The notes beneath the pieces were generated by a model, which had not been told where the DNA came from, did not search any database, and saw only the letters and a list, made by a program, of their open reading frames with translations. From NCBI GenBank assembly GCA_030064835.1, contig JASJEE010000061.1, forward strand, positions 1 to 36,710: DNA of 36,710 bases, written 5' to 3'. The position numbers and the translations under genes are program-made. Every line of letters starts with the position of its first letter. Position 1 is the first letter of the stretch. Shown piece by piece: positions 17,263-25,808 of the stretch. The DNA is from Microcoleaceae cyanobacterium MO_207.B10 (GTDB lineage Bacteria > Cyanobacteriota > Cyanobacteriia > Cyanobacteriales > Microcoleaceae).

Positions 17263-18285
17263 ATGGCAATTCAATTACAACAAGCTCTAGAAGTCGGGAA
17301 ATATCTTTTGACTCAGCGTCTCCAAGGACGCAAACGTTTTCCTTTAGTTTTAATGTTGGAACCTTTGTTTCGGTGTAATTTAGCTTGTCCTGGTTGTGGC
17401 AAAATTCAGCATCCCAAGGAAATACTCAAGCAAAATTTAACTCCTCAAGAATGTTTTGCTGCTGTAGAAGAATGTGGCGCTCCTGTAGTTTCTATTCCGG
17501 GGGGTGAACCTTTGCTGCATCCACAAATTGCTGAAATTGTGCGGGGGTTAGTCGATCGTAGAAAATTTGTTTACCTATGTACAAATGGTTTGTTATTGGA
17601 AAATTATCTTGAGAAATTTCAAGCTTCTCCTTATCTAACTTTTAGCATTCATCTGGATGGTTTAGAGGCAACCCATGATAAATGTGTAGATCGCTCAGGA
17701 GTATTTGAAATAGCAGTTAAAGCCATTCGTGCTGCTAAAGCTAAAGGATTTCGGGTTACTACTAATACTACAGTGTTTGAGGGAACAGACCCAAAACAAA
17801 TGCAGGAATTTTTTGATTTTCTACAAGATTTGGGTATTGATGGAATGATGATTTCTCCAGGTTATAGTTATGAGTGGGCACCAGATCGGGAGCATTTCCT
17901 GCAGCGCCAACAAACGCGATCACTATTTCGAGAAATTCTTGCCCCATTCAAAGCAGGTAAAAAGAATTGGAATTTTAATCATAACCCACTATTTTTAGAT
18001 TTTTTAATAGGGGAAAAAGATTATGATTGTACTCCTTGGGGTAGCCCTAGTTATAGTGTACTTGGTTGGCAAAAACCTTGTTATTTAATGAATGAAGGAC
18101 ACTATGCTACTTTTAAGGAATTATTAGAGTCAACTAATTGGGAGAATTACGGCTATAAAAGTGGTAATCCTAAATGTGCTGATTGTATGGTACATTGCGG
18201 CTATGAACCCACAGCAGCTATGGCAGCAATGCAGCCAGAAAATATTCCTCAAGTAGTAGGTTCTTTATGGAGAATGGGTAATTAA
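17263..18285 (+). CDS. hpnH: Radical SAM adenosylhopane synthase HpnH
   Basis: HpnH is a radical S-adenosylmethionine enzyme that adds a 5'-deoxyadenosyl group to diploptene, giving adenosylhopane, the entry to extended bacteriohopanepolyols. The N-terminus has the cluster motif CNLACPGC (Cys38, Cys42, Cys45 as CX3CX2C), preceded by the family stretch [13 protein letters not shown]. Then come [19 protein letters not shown], the SAM-binding GGEP, and [20 protein letters not shown]. The C-terminus has extra cysteines ([12 protein letters not shown]) typical of HpnH. The 340-residue length is normal. The ATG follows GAGGTAA. No other hopanoid gene (shc, hpnG) is in the window. The product is a membrane lipid thought to stiffen or order membranes. 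Confidence 0.95.
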   Translation: MAIQLQQALEVGKYLLTQRLQGRKRFPLVLMLEPLFRCNLACPGCGKIQHPKEILKQNLTPQECFAAVEECGAPVVSIPGGEPLLHPQIAEIVRGLVDRRKFVYLCTNGLLLENYLEKFQASPYLTFSIHLDGLEATHDKCVDRSGVFEIAVKAIRAAKAKGFRVTTNTTVFEGTDPKQMQEFFDFLQDLGIDGMMISPGYSYEWAPDREHFLQRQQTRSLFREILAPFKAGKKNWNFNHNPLFLDFLIGEKDYDCTPWGSPSYSVLGWQKPCYLMNEGHYATFKELLESTNWENYGYKSGNPKCADCMVHCGYEPTAAMAAMQPENIPQVVGSLWRMGN

Positions 18286-18422
18286 ATCTACTCATAGGTA
18301 GAGGCAAAAAGGATAGTTGTGCATAGTAATTGTATAGGGAGTGTGGGAGGTGTGGGGAGAAATTAAAAAAGATAAATTCTCACCATTACTTACTATTACT
18401 TACTATGCAGGAAAACCGAAAC

Positions 18423-18455
18423 AAGAAAGGGGATATTTTACCTCTTTTCTTTTTT
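18423..18455 (+). terminator. Possible terminator after hpnH
   Basis: AAGAAAGGGG and CCTCTTTTCTT form an imperfect stem followed by a T-run. It lies about 140 bases past the hpnH stop. The pairing is not perfect. Confidence 0.35.
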
Positions 18456-18477
18456 GGTAAATTTATAGTAAATTGAA

Positions 18478-18684
18478 TTTCATCAGGAGACTATCTACTT
18501 CGTTGTTGTTGATAGATTTTGTGATGGAGACCCAGAAAATAATCAAGGTGAAAATCCTGAATTGTATGACTCAGGAAAAAAAGATTGGGGTAAATATTGG
18601 GGTGGGGATTTACAAGGAATTATCGATCAATTAGACTATTTAAAAAATTTGGGAGTAATGGCTTTATGGTTAACTCCTTTATAC
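18478..18684 (+). pseudogene. Alpha-amylase family (GH13) fragment
   Basis: The frame reads ETIYFVVVDRFCDGDPENNQ at the start and GGDLQGIIDQLDYLKNLGVM then ALWLTPLY at the end. These are the first conserved region of GH13 enzymes (alpha-amylase, cyclodextrin glucanotransferase): the VDRFxDGDP and GGDLxGIxxKLDYLxxLGxxxxWLTP blocks. There is no in-frame start (a TAA lies at 18469), and homology stops abruptly where a CTCCCTA repeat begins. The catalytic Asp and Glu regions are missing, so this is a relic. The tnpB element lies just beyond. Confidence 0.75.
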
Positions 18685-18762
18685 ATCATCAATTATTTCT
18701 CCCTACTCCCTACTCCCTCTTTTCCACCAGAGGTCTAATGGTTTTGATTTCGGTAGACAAAA

Positions 18763-18790
18763 CTAGGGAGGTTGCATACAACGTCCCTAG
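18763..18790. repeat. Short palindromic repeat (GTTGCATACAACGT type), copy 1
   Basis: CTAGGGAGGTTG-CATA-CAACGTCCCTAG is a 12-bp stem with one mismatch. Related sequences lie at 26148-26175 and 31648-31668. Confidence 0.55.
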
Positions 18791-18849
18791 TGAGTTATGC
18801 AATTATATATTTTGATCTCCGCTGTTTCCGTTCTACTAAACTTACCCAA

Positions 18850-18990
18850 ACTTACCCATGAGTGATTGCATGAGCTTTGGAGCTAGCTTCCTGCTTCACT
18901 GAAGACCACCGACTATTGTCTGTAACTTATCTTCTCCACAGGCTTCAAATCGCTTGGAACTCAAGCTACTGATTCACATACTTTTCCAAG
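18850..18990 (-). ncRNA. Probable omega-RNA / right-end RNA of TnpB
   Basis: In this family the guide RNA overlaps the 3' end of tnpB and runs to the right end of the element. On the minus strand, just past the tnpB stop, the sequence contains GTGGTCTTCAGTGAAGCAGG followed by AAGCTAGCTCCAAAGCT, the hairpin-forming type of right end I recall from cyanobacterial IS605 tnpB elements. The boundary is approximate, and the guide would be the bases just outside it (lower coordinates). Confidence 0.45.
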
Positions 18991-20135
18991 TTGACAGCAG
19001 CATTAAAGTCTCTGTCTGTAGTGAAACCACAGTGTCCGCATTCGTATGTTCTCACACTTAAAGGCATTTTCTGTTTGTGCCCGCACTGAGAACATATCTG
19101 AGAACTTGGGTAAAATCTAGGAGCTATCACTAATGAACTGCTATACCACTCACACTTGTATGTAAGCTGACGCTTAAATTCATAAAAGCCACAGTCTGCT
19201 ATGGCACTTGCATGTTTATGATTTTTGAGCATTCCACTTACATTCAAATCTTCTATGACTATGGTGCTGTGGTTTTTAGCTAACCATGTTGTGAGTTGAT
19301 GGAGTTTGTCTGCTCTGATATCAGATACTCTTTTGTGAAGTATGGCAAGTCTTTTTACGGCTTTGGCTCTGTTAAAAGAGCCCAGCTTTTTTTTGCTGAC
19401 ACGGCGTTGATAACGAGTTAGTCGTTTTTTGACTTGCTGATAGGCTTTAGGGTTGGCAAAGGCTGTGCCATCGCTACAAGTTGCTAGAGTATTTATGCCT
19501 ACATCTACACCGATAACATCTCGTTGGCTTGGTGCGCGTTCCATCTCTTGGTCAGCATTCCCTTGCGACTGGCGTCGTCGCGGGGTCTGACCGCTTGCGA
19601 CTGTCGTCGTCGCGGGGTCGCATCCGCTTTTGCCAGTATGGGTTGGTTCATAATCATATTTAAAGCTGATGTACCAATTATTTGCACGTTTAGATATTCT
19701 CACATTTTTTACTGGTACAGATGGTAAAATTTCATAAGTTTTTACTATTCCGATTCTGGGTAGTTTGATATAGTTCCCTTTGAGGATTTTAATGCTTCCT
19801 TCTAAATAGAAACTATCTTTTCTACCCTTTTTCTTAAACTTAGGAAAACCACGTCCCCGAATAGTTAAAAAGTTTTTGAATGCCCTTTCTAAATCTCTTA
19901 ATGCTTGTTGAGGGGCACACTTTGATACTTCATAGTACCAGGGATTAATTGATTTCACCTCAGCAACTAAACGTTTATGTAGGGTGATAGCACTAGGGCG
20001 TTTTTTGGTTTCTTGATACTCAGTTATACAAGTTGCTAATCCCCAATTATAAGCGTGCCTAGCTACACCTGCGTGCTTGGCAAGTATTGTTTTTTGTTTG
20101 TTGTTAAGTTTTAATTTAGTCTTTATTGATTGCAC
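18966..20135 (-). CDS. tnpB: TnpB RNA-guided nuclease, IS605 family
   Basis: This is a transposon-encoded RNA-guided DNA nuclease, ancestor type of Cas12. The N-terminal helical domain has the family stretch KHAGVARHAYNWGLA and WYYEVSKCAPQQALRDLERA, then FPKFKKKGRKDSFYLEG. The RuvC-like catalytic triad is intact: Asp211 (GVDVGINTLAT), Glu295 (IVIEDLNVSGM) and Asp374/376 (TDRDFNAAVN). A zinc finger uses Cys348, Cys351, Cys366 and Cys369. It begins with GTG. Oddly, about 35 residues between the wedge domain and RuvC-I (near 168-205) have no place in the family; part of them is encoded by a tandem GC-rich repeat (19562-19619). Full length is otherwise preserved, so it may be functional. Confidence 0.92.
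   Translation of the reverse strand: MQSIKTKLKLNNKQKTILAKHAGVARHAYNWGLATCITEYQETKKRPSAITLHKRLVAEVKSINPWYYEVSKCAPQQALRDLERAFKNFLTIRGRGFPKFKKKGRKDSFYLEGSIKILKGNYIKLPRIGIVKTYEILPSVPVKNVRISKRANNWYISFKYDYEPTHTGKSGCDPATTTVASGQTPRRRQSQGNADQEMERAPSQRDVIGVDVGINTLATCSDGTAFANPKAYQQVKKRLTRYQRRVSKKKLGSFNRAKAVKRLAILHKRVSDIRADKLHQLTTWLAKNHSTIVIEDLNVSGMLKNHKHASAIADCGFYEFKRQLTYKCEWYSSSLVIAPRFYPSSQICSQCGHKQKMPLSVRTYECGHCGFTTDRDFNAAVNLEKYVNQ
19562..19619. repeat. Tandem 26-base repeat inserted in tnpB
   Basis: Two copies of CTTGCGACTG[G/T]CGTCGTCG followed by CGGGGTC start 32 bases apart (19562 and 19594) and differ at one base. They are far richer in GC than the surrounding gene. In tnpB they add codons for ATTTVASGQTPRRRQSQG and keep the frame. 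Confidence 0.75.
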
Positions 20136-20242
20136 AATGGGTACTATACCTCCAATAAATCTATGACATTGATTCGATTATCTGACAAAGAATGTCTAGT
20201 TATGTACAATCTTGTCCAATTATTTGACTTCAGTAGTTAGCC

Positions 20243-21376
20243 CTAACTTACCCTACTTCCGACTACCTCAGAAGATTTTGCAGACTTTTCCTCTATTGCG
20301 GGAAAAACTCGCAAATTACCTTCAGCAACGGATACTTTTACTTTAATTCCAATTGGCAATGCTACTTGTGGAGTAGTACGAGCAATTAATTCTTTTCCCG
20401 ACTCAGTTTGTAAACAATAACGGAACTCTCTACCTAAAAATTGGCGATCGCGAATCACCATCGACCCCTCATCATCAGCTTTTAGCATCAAATCTTCCTG
20501 ACGAATCATCAACTCAACACTATCAAATTCATCCAAACTACCAATTTCTCCACGAAACACATTATTATTTGTCAACTCAAAAGTACCTACCTCAGTTTCC
20601 CAAACCAGATCGCGACGATGTGCAGGCAAAAAATTAGCTTGACTCACAAATTCTGCCACAAATTTAGAAGCAGGTTCAGTATAAATATCTTCCGGTGTAC
20701 CAAATTGTTCCACACATCCAGCTCGCATCACTGCCACCCTGTCAGAAATAGCCATCGCCTCCTCCTGATCATGGGTGACAAGAATTCCTGAAGCTCCGGC
20801 ACTTTTCAGAATATCCCGTAATTCCTGGCGTAATCTAATTCTTACCTGTACATCCAAATTACTCAAAGGCTCATCCAATAATACCAAAGCTGGACTTGGA
20901 GCCAAAGCACGCGCTAAAGCTACCCGTTGCTGTTGACCTCCAGACAATTCGTGGGGATAACGATTTTCTAGACCAGACAAACCGACTAATTCTAGAACAT
21001 CCTTTACCTGATGATTAATTTGTGTACTTGACTTTTTACCAGAATTGTGCAATCCGAAAGCAATATTTTTAGCTACAGTCAAATGCGGAAATAAAGCATA
21101 ATCCTGAAATACCATACCAACATTACGTTTTTCTGGTACTACCCAATCATGTCTACCAGCAACTACCTGCCCATTAATCGTAACAATGCCTGACTGTGGT
21201 TGCTCAAATCCAGCAATTATTCTCAATAAAGTTGTTTTACCGCAACCTGAAGGCCCTAATAACCCCAGTATATCTCCCTGGTACAGTGTTAAATTTACAT
21301 TTTGCACCGCAGGGGTAGTAGTGCGAGAAAATTGCTTGTTGACACTCTCCAGATGGAGAATTACCGATTGGGCCAT
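20243..21376 (-). CDS. futC: Iron(III) ABC transporter ATP-binding protein FutC/FbpC
   Basis: This is the ATPase that powers ferric iron import across the plasma membrane. The motifs are Walker A GLLGPSGCGKTTLLRI, Q-loop VFQDYALFPHLTV, signature LSGGQQQRVALARAL, Walker B ALVLLDEPLSNLD and H-loop ILVTHDQEEAMA. The region after about residue 240 is a TOBE-type domain, as in FbpC. The 377-residue length is normal. The ATG follows GGGAGGT. The permease gene futB lies divergently across a 486-base spacer, and no substrate-binding futA is in the window, so the complex must use one encoded elsewhere. Iron specificity is inferred from the FbpB-type partner and sequence; sulfate or molybdate ATPases are close relatives. 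Confidence 0.85.
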   Translation of the reverse strand: MAQSVILHLESVNKQFSRTTTPAVQNVNLTLYQGDILGLLGPSGCGKTTLLRIIAGFEQPQSGIVTINGQVVAGRHDWVVPEKRNVGMVFQDYALFPHLTVAKNIAFGLHNSGKKSSTQINHQVKDVLELVGLSGLENRYPHELSGGQQQRVALARALAPSPALVLLDEPLSNLDVQVRIRLRQELRDILKSAGASGILVTHDQEEAMAISDRVAVMRAGCVEQFGTPEDIYTEPASKFVAEFVSQANFLPAHRRDLVWETEVGTFELTNNNVFRGEIGSLDEFDSVELMIRQEDLMLKADDEGSMVIRDRQFLGREFRYCLQTESGKELIARTTPQVALPIGIKVKVSVAEGNLRVFPAIEEKSAKSSEVVGSRVS

Positions 21377-21400
21377 TTATTTCTTAACCTCCCTAGTATT

Positions 21401-21430
21401 AAGTCAAAAGTCAAAAGTCAAAAGTCAAAA
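21401..21430. repeat. Heptamer tandem repeat AAAGTCA
   Basis: Four consecutive copies of AAAGTCA occur in the untranslated leader just upstream of futC. This belongs to the short tandem repeats (STRR) known from filamentous cyanobacteria. Confidence 0.8.
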
Positions 21431-21445
21431 TTTAAAATATTAGGA

Positions 21446-21574
21446 CTTATATCATGTCCGGTTGAATAGTTATCATTAAAGCTTGTAGTAGGGCTTTAGC
21501 CCTATATAAGTTCGGGCTAAAGCCCTACTACAAACAAAATTTTTTTATCACTCATTATCCGGACATGGTATTAC
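21446..21574. mobile_element. MITE-like element, family C (CATGTCCGG ends), copy 1
   Basis: The left end CTTATATCATGTCCGG is matched in inverted form by CCGGACATGGTATTA on the right. The interior is a long perfect-looking palindrome, GTAGTAGGGCTTTAGCCC versus GGGCTAAAGCCCTACTAC. It carries no coding capacity. It sits in the futC-futB promoter region. A second copy with the same ends but a different interior lies at 23812-24039. Confidence 0.65.
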
Positions 21575-21585
21575 GCAGAAACAGG

Positions 21586-21661
21586 GTTTATCAAGGAAAT
21601 TTCCAGGACTTGCGGGGGCGAACCCAGAAACCCGGTTTCTTATTTGGGTGTATAAGTCCTA
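21586..21661. repeat. Dispersed GAAACCCGGTTTCT repeat, spacer copy
   Basis: The segment has CAGAAACAGGGTTTATCAAG, then a middle part, then CAGAAACCCGGTTTCTTATT and TGGGTGTATAAGTC. It parallels 27440-27527 inside mntC, end to end. A further degenerate copy follows at about 21670-21735. Confidence 0.6.
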
Positions 21662-21862
21662 AATACAAACTGGGTTTATGAATAAACATTGTGGAATTAC
21701 CAATACTCATGCCAGAAACCCAGTTTCAAAGAGAATTTGAGAATTTACGTTATAGTTCTCAAAGTTGTCTAGAACATTATTTATTCTTAAATTATCTTAA
21801 CCTACTTTTTAGGAAGTGTTCTCATTAAGTTTATGTAAACTTTTCTAATCTCTAAAATTATT

Positions 21863-23521
21863 ATGTTTGATAATATGAAAAAAATTAACCTTTTCAATTG
21901 GAATGCTTGGACAATATTTGTTGTAGCGATCGCCTCCCTCATCTCAGCTCCAGTAATATTTGTCCTCAGCAGTATTTTCTCGGATACAGGAGAAATCTGG
22001 AGTCACTTAGCTTCTACAGTTTTACCCCGTTATCTCCTCAACTCCTTCATATTAATGGTAGGAGTAGGTTGTGGAGTTTCAGTCATCGGAGTAGGAGCAG
22101 CATGGTTAATCACAATGTGCCGTTTTCCTGGCAGTCGTCTATTTGAATGGGCAATGTTATTACCCTTAGCAACTCCTGCTTATATTCTCGCCTACACTTA
22201 CACAGAACTCCTAGAATTTTATGGCCCTGTACAAATGTGGTTACGAGAAGTGTTTGGTTGGACGAGTGTAAATGATTATTGGTTCCCAGAAATTCGTTCT
22301 ATTGGCGGAGCGATCGCCCTATTAACCCTAACTTTATACCCCTACGTTTATCTCCTCACACGAGTCGCCTTTTTAGAACAATCAACCTGTACTTTAGAAG
22401 CAAGTCGTTCTCTGGGAGCGAACCCTTGGCGGAGTTTTTTCACAATAGCTCTTCCCCTGGCAAGACCAGCAATAATTACAGGTTTAGCTCTAGCACTAAT
22501 GGAAACCCTAAATGATTTCGGTACAGTGCAATATTTTGGAGTCGATACATTTACCACTGGGATTTATCGTACTTGGTTTGGTATGGGGGAAAGAGTTGCA
22601 GCAGCACAATTAGCAGCAGTCTTACTATTATTTATTTTATGGTTAATTTTGCTCGAACTTTGGTCTCGTCGCCAAGCCAAATATTATCAAACAACCAGTC
22701 AACAGCAACACTTACAACAATTTCACTTAACTGGAATACGGAAATTAGGTGCTTTTATTGCTTGTTTACTGCCAGTTTTTTTAGGTTTTCTCTTACCAGC
22801 AGGATTATTACTACAAATGACTATTGCTGAAAGCGGAGCAAGTTTTCGGGGTCGGTTTTGGGATTATGCTTCCCATAGTTTGACTTTAGCAACAATTACC
22901 GCTGTATTAGGAGTAGCGATCGCTCTAATCATGGCTTATGGAGTACGTCTAAATCGAAATTTGGGAATGCGTGTATCAACCCGTATTGCTGCAATGGGTT
23001 ATGCTGTACCAGGTTCAGTTATTGCAGTCGGAATTTTGATTCCCATCGGTACAGTTGATAATGCCATTGATAGTTTTATGCGTTCCATGTTTGGCATCTC
23101 AACTGGTTTATTATTCAGTGGTACTATTACAGCATTAGTTTTTGCTTATTTAGTCAGATTTATGGCAGTAGCATTTGGCGCTGTTGAATCAAGTTTAGTG
23201 AAAATTAAACCTAGTTTAGATGATGCTTCTCGGAGTTTAGGTTACAACCCTACTCAAACTTTAATTAAAGTTCATGCACCGATAATGTGGGGTGGGTTAT
23301 TAACAGGAGCAATGTTGACATTTGTAGATGTAATGAAAGAGTTACCAGCAACAATGGTAATTCGTCCGTTTAATTTTGATACCTTAGCAATTCGGGTTTA
23401 TAATTTGGCTGCGGATGAAAGATTAACTGAGGCAGCAGGCCCGGCTTTAGCAATTGTATTAGTAGGAATAATACCAGTAATTCTGCTTAGTTTAAGGATT
23501 GCTAAGTCGCGCCAAAGTTAA
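21863..23521 (+). CDS. futB: Iron(III) ABC transporter permease FutB/FbpB
   Basis: This is a fused two-part inner-membrane permease that makes the ferric iron channel with FutC. About twelve hydrophobic segments are present. Each half has the EAA loop that contacts the ATPase: LEASRSLGANPWRSFFTIAL (first half) and DDASRSLGYNPTQTLIKVHA (second half). The 552-residue length matches FbpB-type permeases. It starts with ATG with only a weak ribosome site. Its upstream spacer contains a MITE, heptamer repeats and dispersed palindromes, so the natural promoter may be displaced or rebuilt. I saw no convincing Fur box. Iron rather than thiamine or another ligand is inferred from family and partner. 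Confidence 0.87.
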   Translation: MFDNMKKINLFNWNAWTIFVVAIASLISAPVIFVLSSIFSDTGEIWSHLASTVLPRYLLNSFILMVGVGCGVSVIGVGAAWLITMCRFPGSRLFEWAMLLPLATPAYILAYTYTELLEFYGPVQMWLREVFGWTSVNDYWFPEIRSIGGAIALLTLTLYPYVYLLTRVAFLEQSTCTLEASRSLGANPWRSFFTIALPLARPAIITGLALALMETLNDFGTVQYFGVDTFTTGIYRTWFGMGERVAAAQLAAVLLLFILWLILLELWSRRQAKYYQTTSQQQHLQQFHLTGIRKLGAFIACLLPVFLGFLLPAGLLLQMTIAESGASFRGRFWDYASHSLTLATITAVLGVAIALIMAYGVRLNRNLGMRVSTRIAAMGYAVPGSVIAVGILIPIGTVDNAIDSFMRSMFGISTGLLFSGTITALVFAYLVRFMAVAFGAVESSLVKIKPSLDDASRSLGYNPTQTLIKVHAPIMWGGLLTGAMLTFVDVMKELPATMVIRPFNFDTLAIRVYNLAADERLTEAAGPALAIVLVGIIPVILLSLRIAKSRQS

Positions 23522-23811
23522 GATAATTAACAATTTTTTTATAGTTATTAATTAGGAGAAGGGGACTTGTGTATTAGACCAGTTAGAAATCAGCGATAAA
23601 AAAGTTTTTGTTTGTAGTTGGGCTTTAATTAATATGTTTCCGGAGAAGATAAACAGGGTTTTTTGATAAGATTAATATATTCATTTAAGGTGTCTAGCAC
23701 AAACCCGGTTTCTATCAAATGTTATAGTAGATATTTGGTGACAAAACCATACAGTAATGCTGACAAATAGTTGTGTATTCTGGTATCCTTCCTGTTCTTT
23801 GTCCGTATAAT

Positions 23812-24039
23812 TAATACCATGTCCGTTTGTATAGTTTGTGTAAAAGCCGTAGAAATATCTACCATTAGTAAGATTTTTCCTTTTCTTGTAGGGGCGATTT
23901 CCTGCGGAATGCTGCGCAAACGCGTTTACGTTTGCAGAGCATTCCGAAGGAAAGTATTCCGGAACGGAAATCGCCCCTACTTCTTCCTTCTTCCTTACCT
24001 TTCCCATACAATACCGATGCTACCGGACATGATATAAGT
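23812..24039. mobile_element. MITE-like element, family C, copy 2
   Basis: TAATACCATGTCCG on the left and CCGGACATGATATAAGT on the right are inverted versions of one another and match both ends of the copy at 21446. The interior holds a different palindrome, TAGGGGCGATTTCC ... GGAAATCGCCCCTA, around AATGCT/AGCATT. Ends kept and interior swapped is unusual. Confidence 0.65.
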
Positions 24040-24056
24040 GATAAAAATACTTGTTT

Positions 24057-24104
24057 CTTTTAACTTTTAACTTTTAACTTTTAACTTTTGAATTTTGAAT
24101 TTTG
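24057..24104. repeat. Heptamer tandem repeat TTTTAAC / TTTTGAA
   Basis: Four copies of TTTTAAC are followed by two of TTTTGAA. The rest of the 23522-24421 spacer outside this, the MITE and the CRP-type site shows no gene. Confidence 0.75.
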
Positions 24105-24236
24105 ATCTCCTCCCTAATTATTTATAACCGTAATTTCACGCATTTTAAGTATTTCCAATTCACATCAAAATTAAGATAAAATTTATCAAAAGACAATCTC
24201 AAAAAGTCCTACACAACATAATTTAGATTTTAAATC

Positions 24237-24252
24237 AGTGATTTTAATCACA
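24237..24252. promoter_or_regulatory. Near-perfect CRP/SyCRP1-type site
   Basis: AGTGATTTTAATCACA matches nine of ten consensus bases of TGTGA-N6-TCACA. It lies 170 bases upstream of the diguanylate cyclase ATG. Binding is inferred. Confidence 0.45.
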
Positions 24253-24421
24253 TAAAAGCTGCAAATGAGTTACCTAAACATATTACTAGACTCATAATTA
24301 ATAGCGATATAGTTCATCAATTTCCAAGATGAAATTCATATATTATGAAGATAAATATCACCCCATTCATCCTCAGAATAACAGATACTAATAATATGAT
24401 GAACTTAAGGAAATTTGTCAA

Positions 24422-25504
24422 ATGACAACTTATGAAGAACCATTACATGATAAGAATAGTCGTCTAGAGCAAGAAGTACGGCGTTTGCAAGAATCAGTAA
24501 ATCAACTGGAACAACGGCAACATGAGATGTTAACAATTTACCAAATGATAGAATTTTTACAAGTATGCGAAAAAATTGAAGACACAAGTCAACTGCTAGC
24601 AGAATTTATCCAAAGATTATTTCCAGGGTTTTCTGGCAGTGTATTCTTACAAGATGAGTGTAATAGCAAATTTGAAAGAGTTACTTTTTTTGGTAATAGA
24701 GTGGATCGTAAAACTTCATTAGAATTTAGTGAATGTTGGGCATTACTGCGTGGAGAAACTCATATTGCTAGCAACGATCAACCAGGATTATTTTGTCATC
24801 ATATTGCTCTGGAATTTGAACCTACTCAAACTATTTGTATTCCTCTTTTAACTCAAGGGAAAGTTTGGGGTTTGTTTTCCCTCCGAACAGAATTTCCAGA
24901 AACAATTAGTTGCTATCAACAACATTTAGCTCATACTGTAGCTAAACAAATTTCTTTAGCATTTTACAACCTGAAACTGAAAGAACAATTAAGAAACGAT
25001 AGTATTCGCGATTCTTTAACAGGTTTATTTAATCGGCGTTATTTAGATGAATCTCTTAAGCAAGAAATTATTAAAGCTGAACGCAATCAACAACCTTTAA
25101 GTGTCATCATGGTAGATGTTGACCACTTTAAAAAATTTAACGATACTTATGGTCACGATGTAGGAGATATTGTACTACGAGAAGTGGCAAAATTTTTACA
25201 GGGGCAAGTTCGAGAATCTGATATTGTCTGTCGTTACGGTGGAGAAGAAATGACTTTAATTTTAATAAATACTCCTTTGGATATTGCTAAAGAAAGGGCA
25301 GAAAATATTTGTTCAGGAATTAGGGAATTATCTCTAGAAAATCAAGGTGAAGTTCTCCCATCTGTAACTGTTTCTCTGGGAGTTGCTTCTTTTCCTTTAG
25401 ATGGAACAATAGGAGAAGAGATTGTTCAAAAGGCAGATCGAGCTTTGTATCAGGCGAAAAAAACCGGACGCGATCGAGTAGTTCTGTATCAGGTAGAACA
25501 GTAA
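24422..25504 (+). CDS. Diguanylate cyclase with N-terminal GAF domain
   Basis: This makes cyclic di-GMP from two GTP, in the cytosol. A short coiled coil (residues about 10-40) leads into a GAF-type sensor domain (about 45-185, ending CIPLLTQGKVWGLFSLRTEF), then a complete GGDEF domain (about 190-358). Features are DSLTGLFNRRYLDESL, DVDHFKKFNDTYGHDVGD, the active site CRYGGEEM (GGEE at 273-276) and the C-terminal ADRALYQAKKTGRDRV. An inhibitory I-site RESD (264-267) sits exactly five residues before GGEE, so product feedback is expected. It starts with ATG after AAGGAA. GAF ligand unknown: no bilin-binding Cys in the usual place was obvious. Confidence 0.93.
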   Translation: MTTYEEPLHDKNSRLEQEVRRLQESVNQLEQRQHEMLTIYQMIEFLQVCEKIEDTSQLLAEFIQRLFPGFSGSVFLQDECNSKFERVTFFGNRVDRKTSLEFSECWALLRGETHIASNDQPGLFCHHIALEFEPTQTICIPLLTQGKVWGLFSLRTEFPETISCYQQHLAHTVAKQISLAFYNLKLKEQLRNDSIRDSLTGLFNRRYLDESLKQEIIKAERNQQPLSVIMVDVDHFKKFNDTYGHDVGDIVLREVAKFLQGQVRESDIVCRYGGEEMTLILINTPLDIAKERAENICSGIRELSLENQGEVLPSVTVSLGVASFPLDGTIGEEIVQKADRALYQAKKTGRDRVVLYQVEQ

Positions 25505-25808
25505 ATTTATAGAAAAGAGGGAGTAGGGAGTAGGGAGTAGAGAGTATGGGAAAATAATTTACTTTATTTTTTATTATTAGATATGTCTATTTAAGTTTTA
25601 TAGTTTTATATTGTCCGTTTTTTTATTAAAAAAAATTAAGAAAAAAAGAATTAATTATAAAGAAATTAGTAATAATTATATATACAAGGTCATAACAGAA
25701 ATAAGGAGATTTAGGTGAAGTCAGAAATCAGAAGTCAGAAGTTAGAAGTTAAATTCTTACTGTGACTAAATGAGACATGGCGACTGCTATATAATTAAAT
25801 TAAGACTG
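25505..25808. other. AT-rich spacer with short tandem repeats
   Basis: GGGAGTA repeats lie just after the cyclase stop, and AGAAGTC/AGAAGTT heptamers lie at about 25713-25750. No gene was seen. Confidence 0.5.

Larger units (their letters stand above)
18850..20160 (-). mobile_element. IS605/IS1341-type element carrying tnpB only
   Basis: The tnpB gene with structured flanks but no tnpA (Y1 transposase) is the usual layout of a non-autonomous IS605-family element. Exact ends cannot be fixed from sequence alone, because these elements lack inverted repeats and target duplications. The limits given are approximate. Confidence 0.5.
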
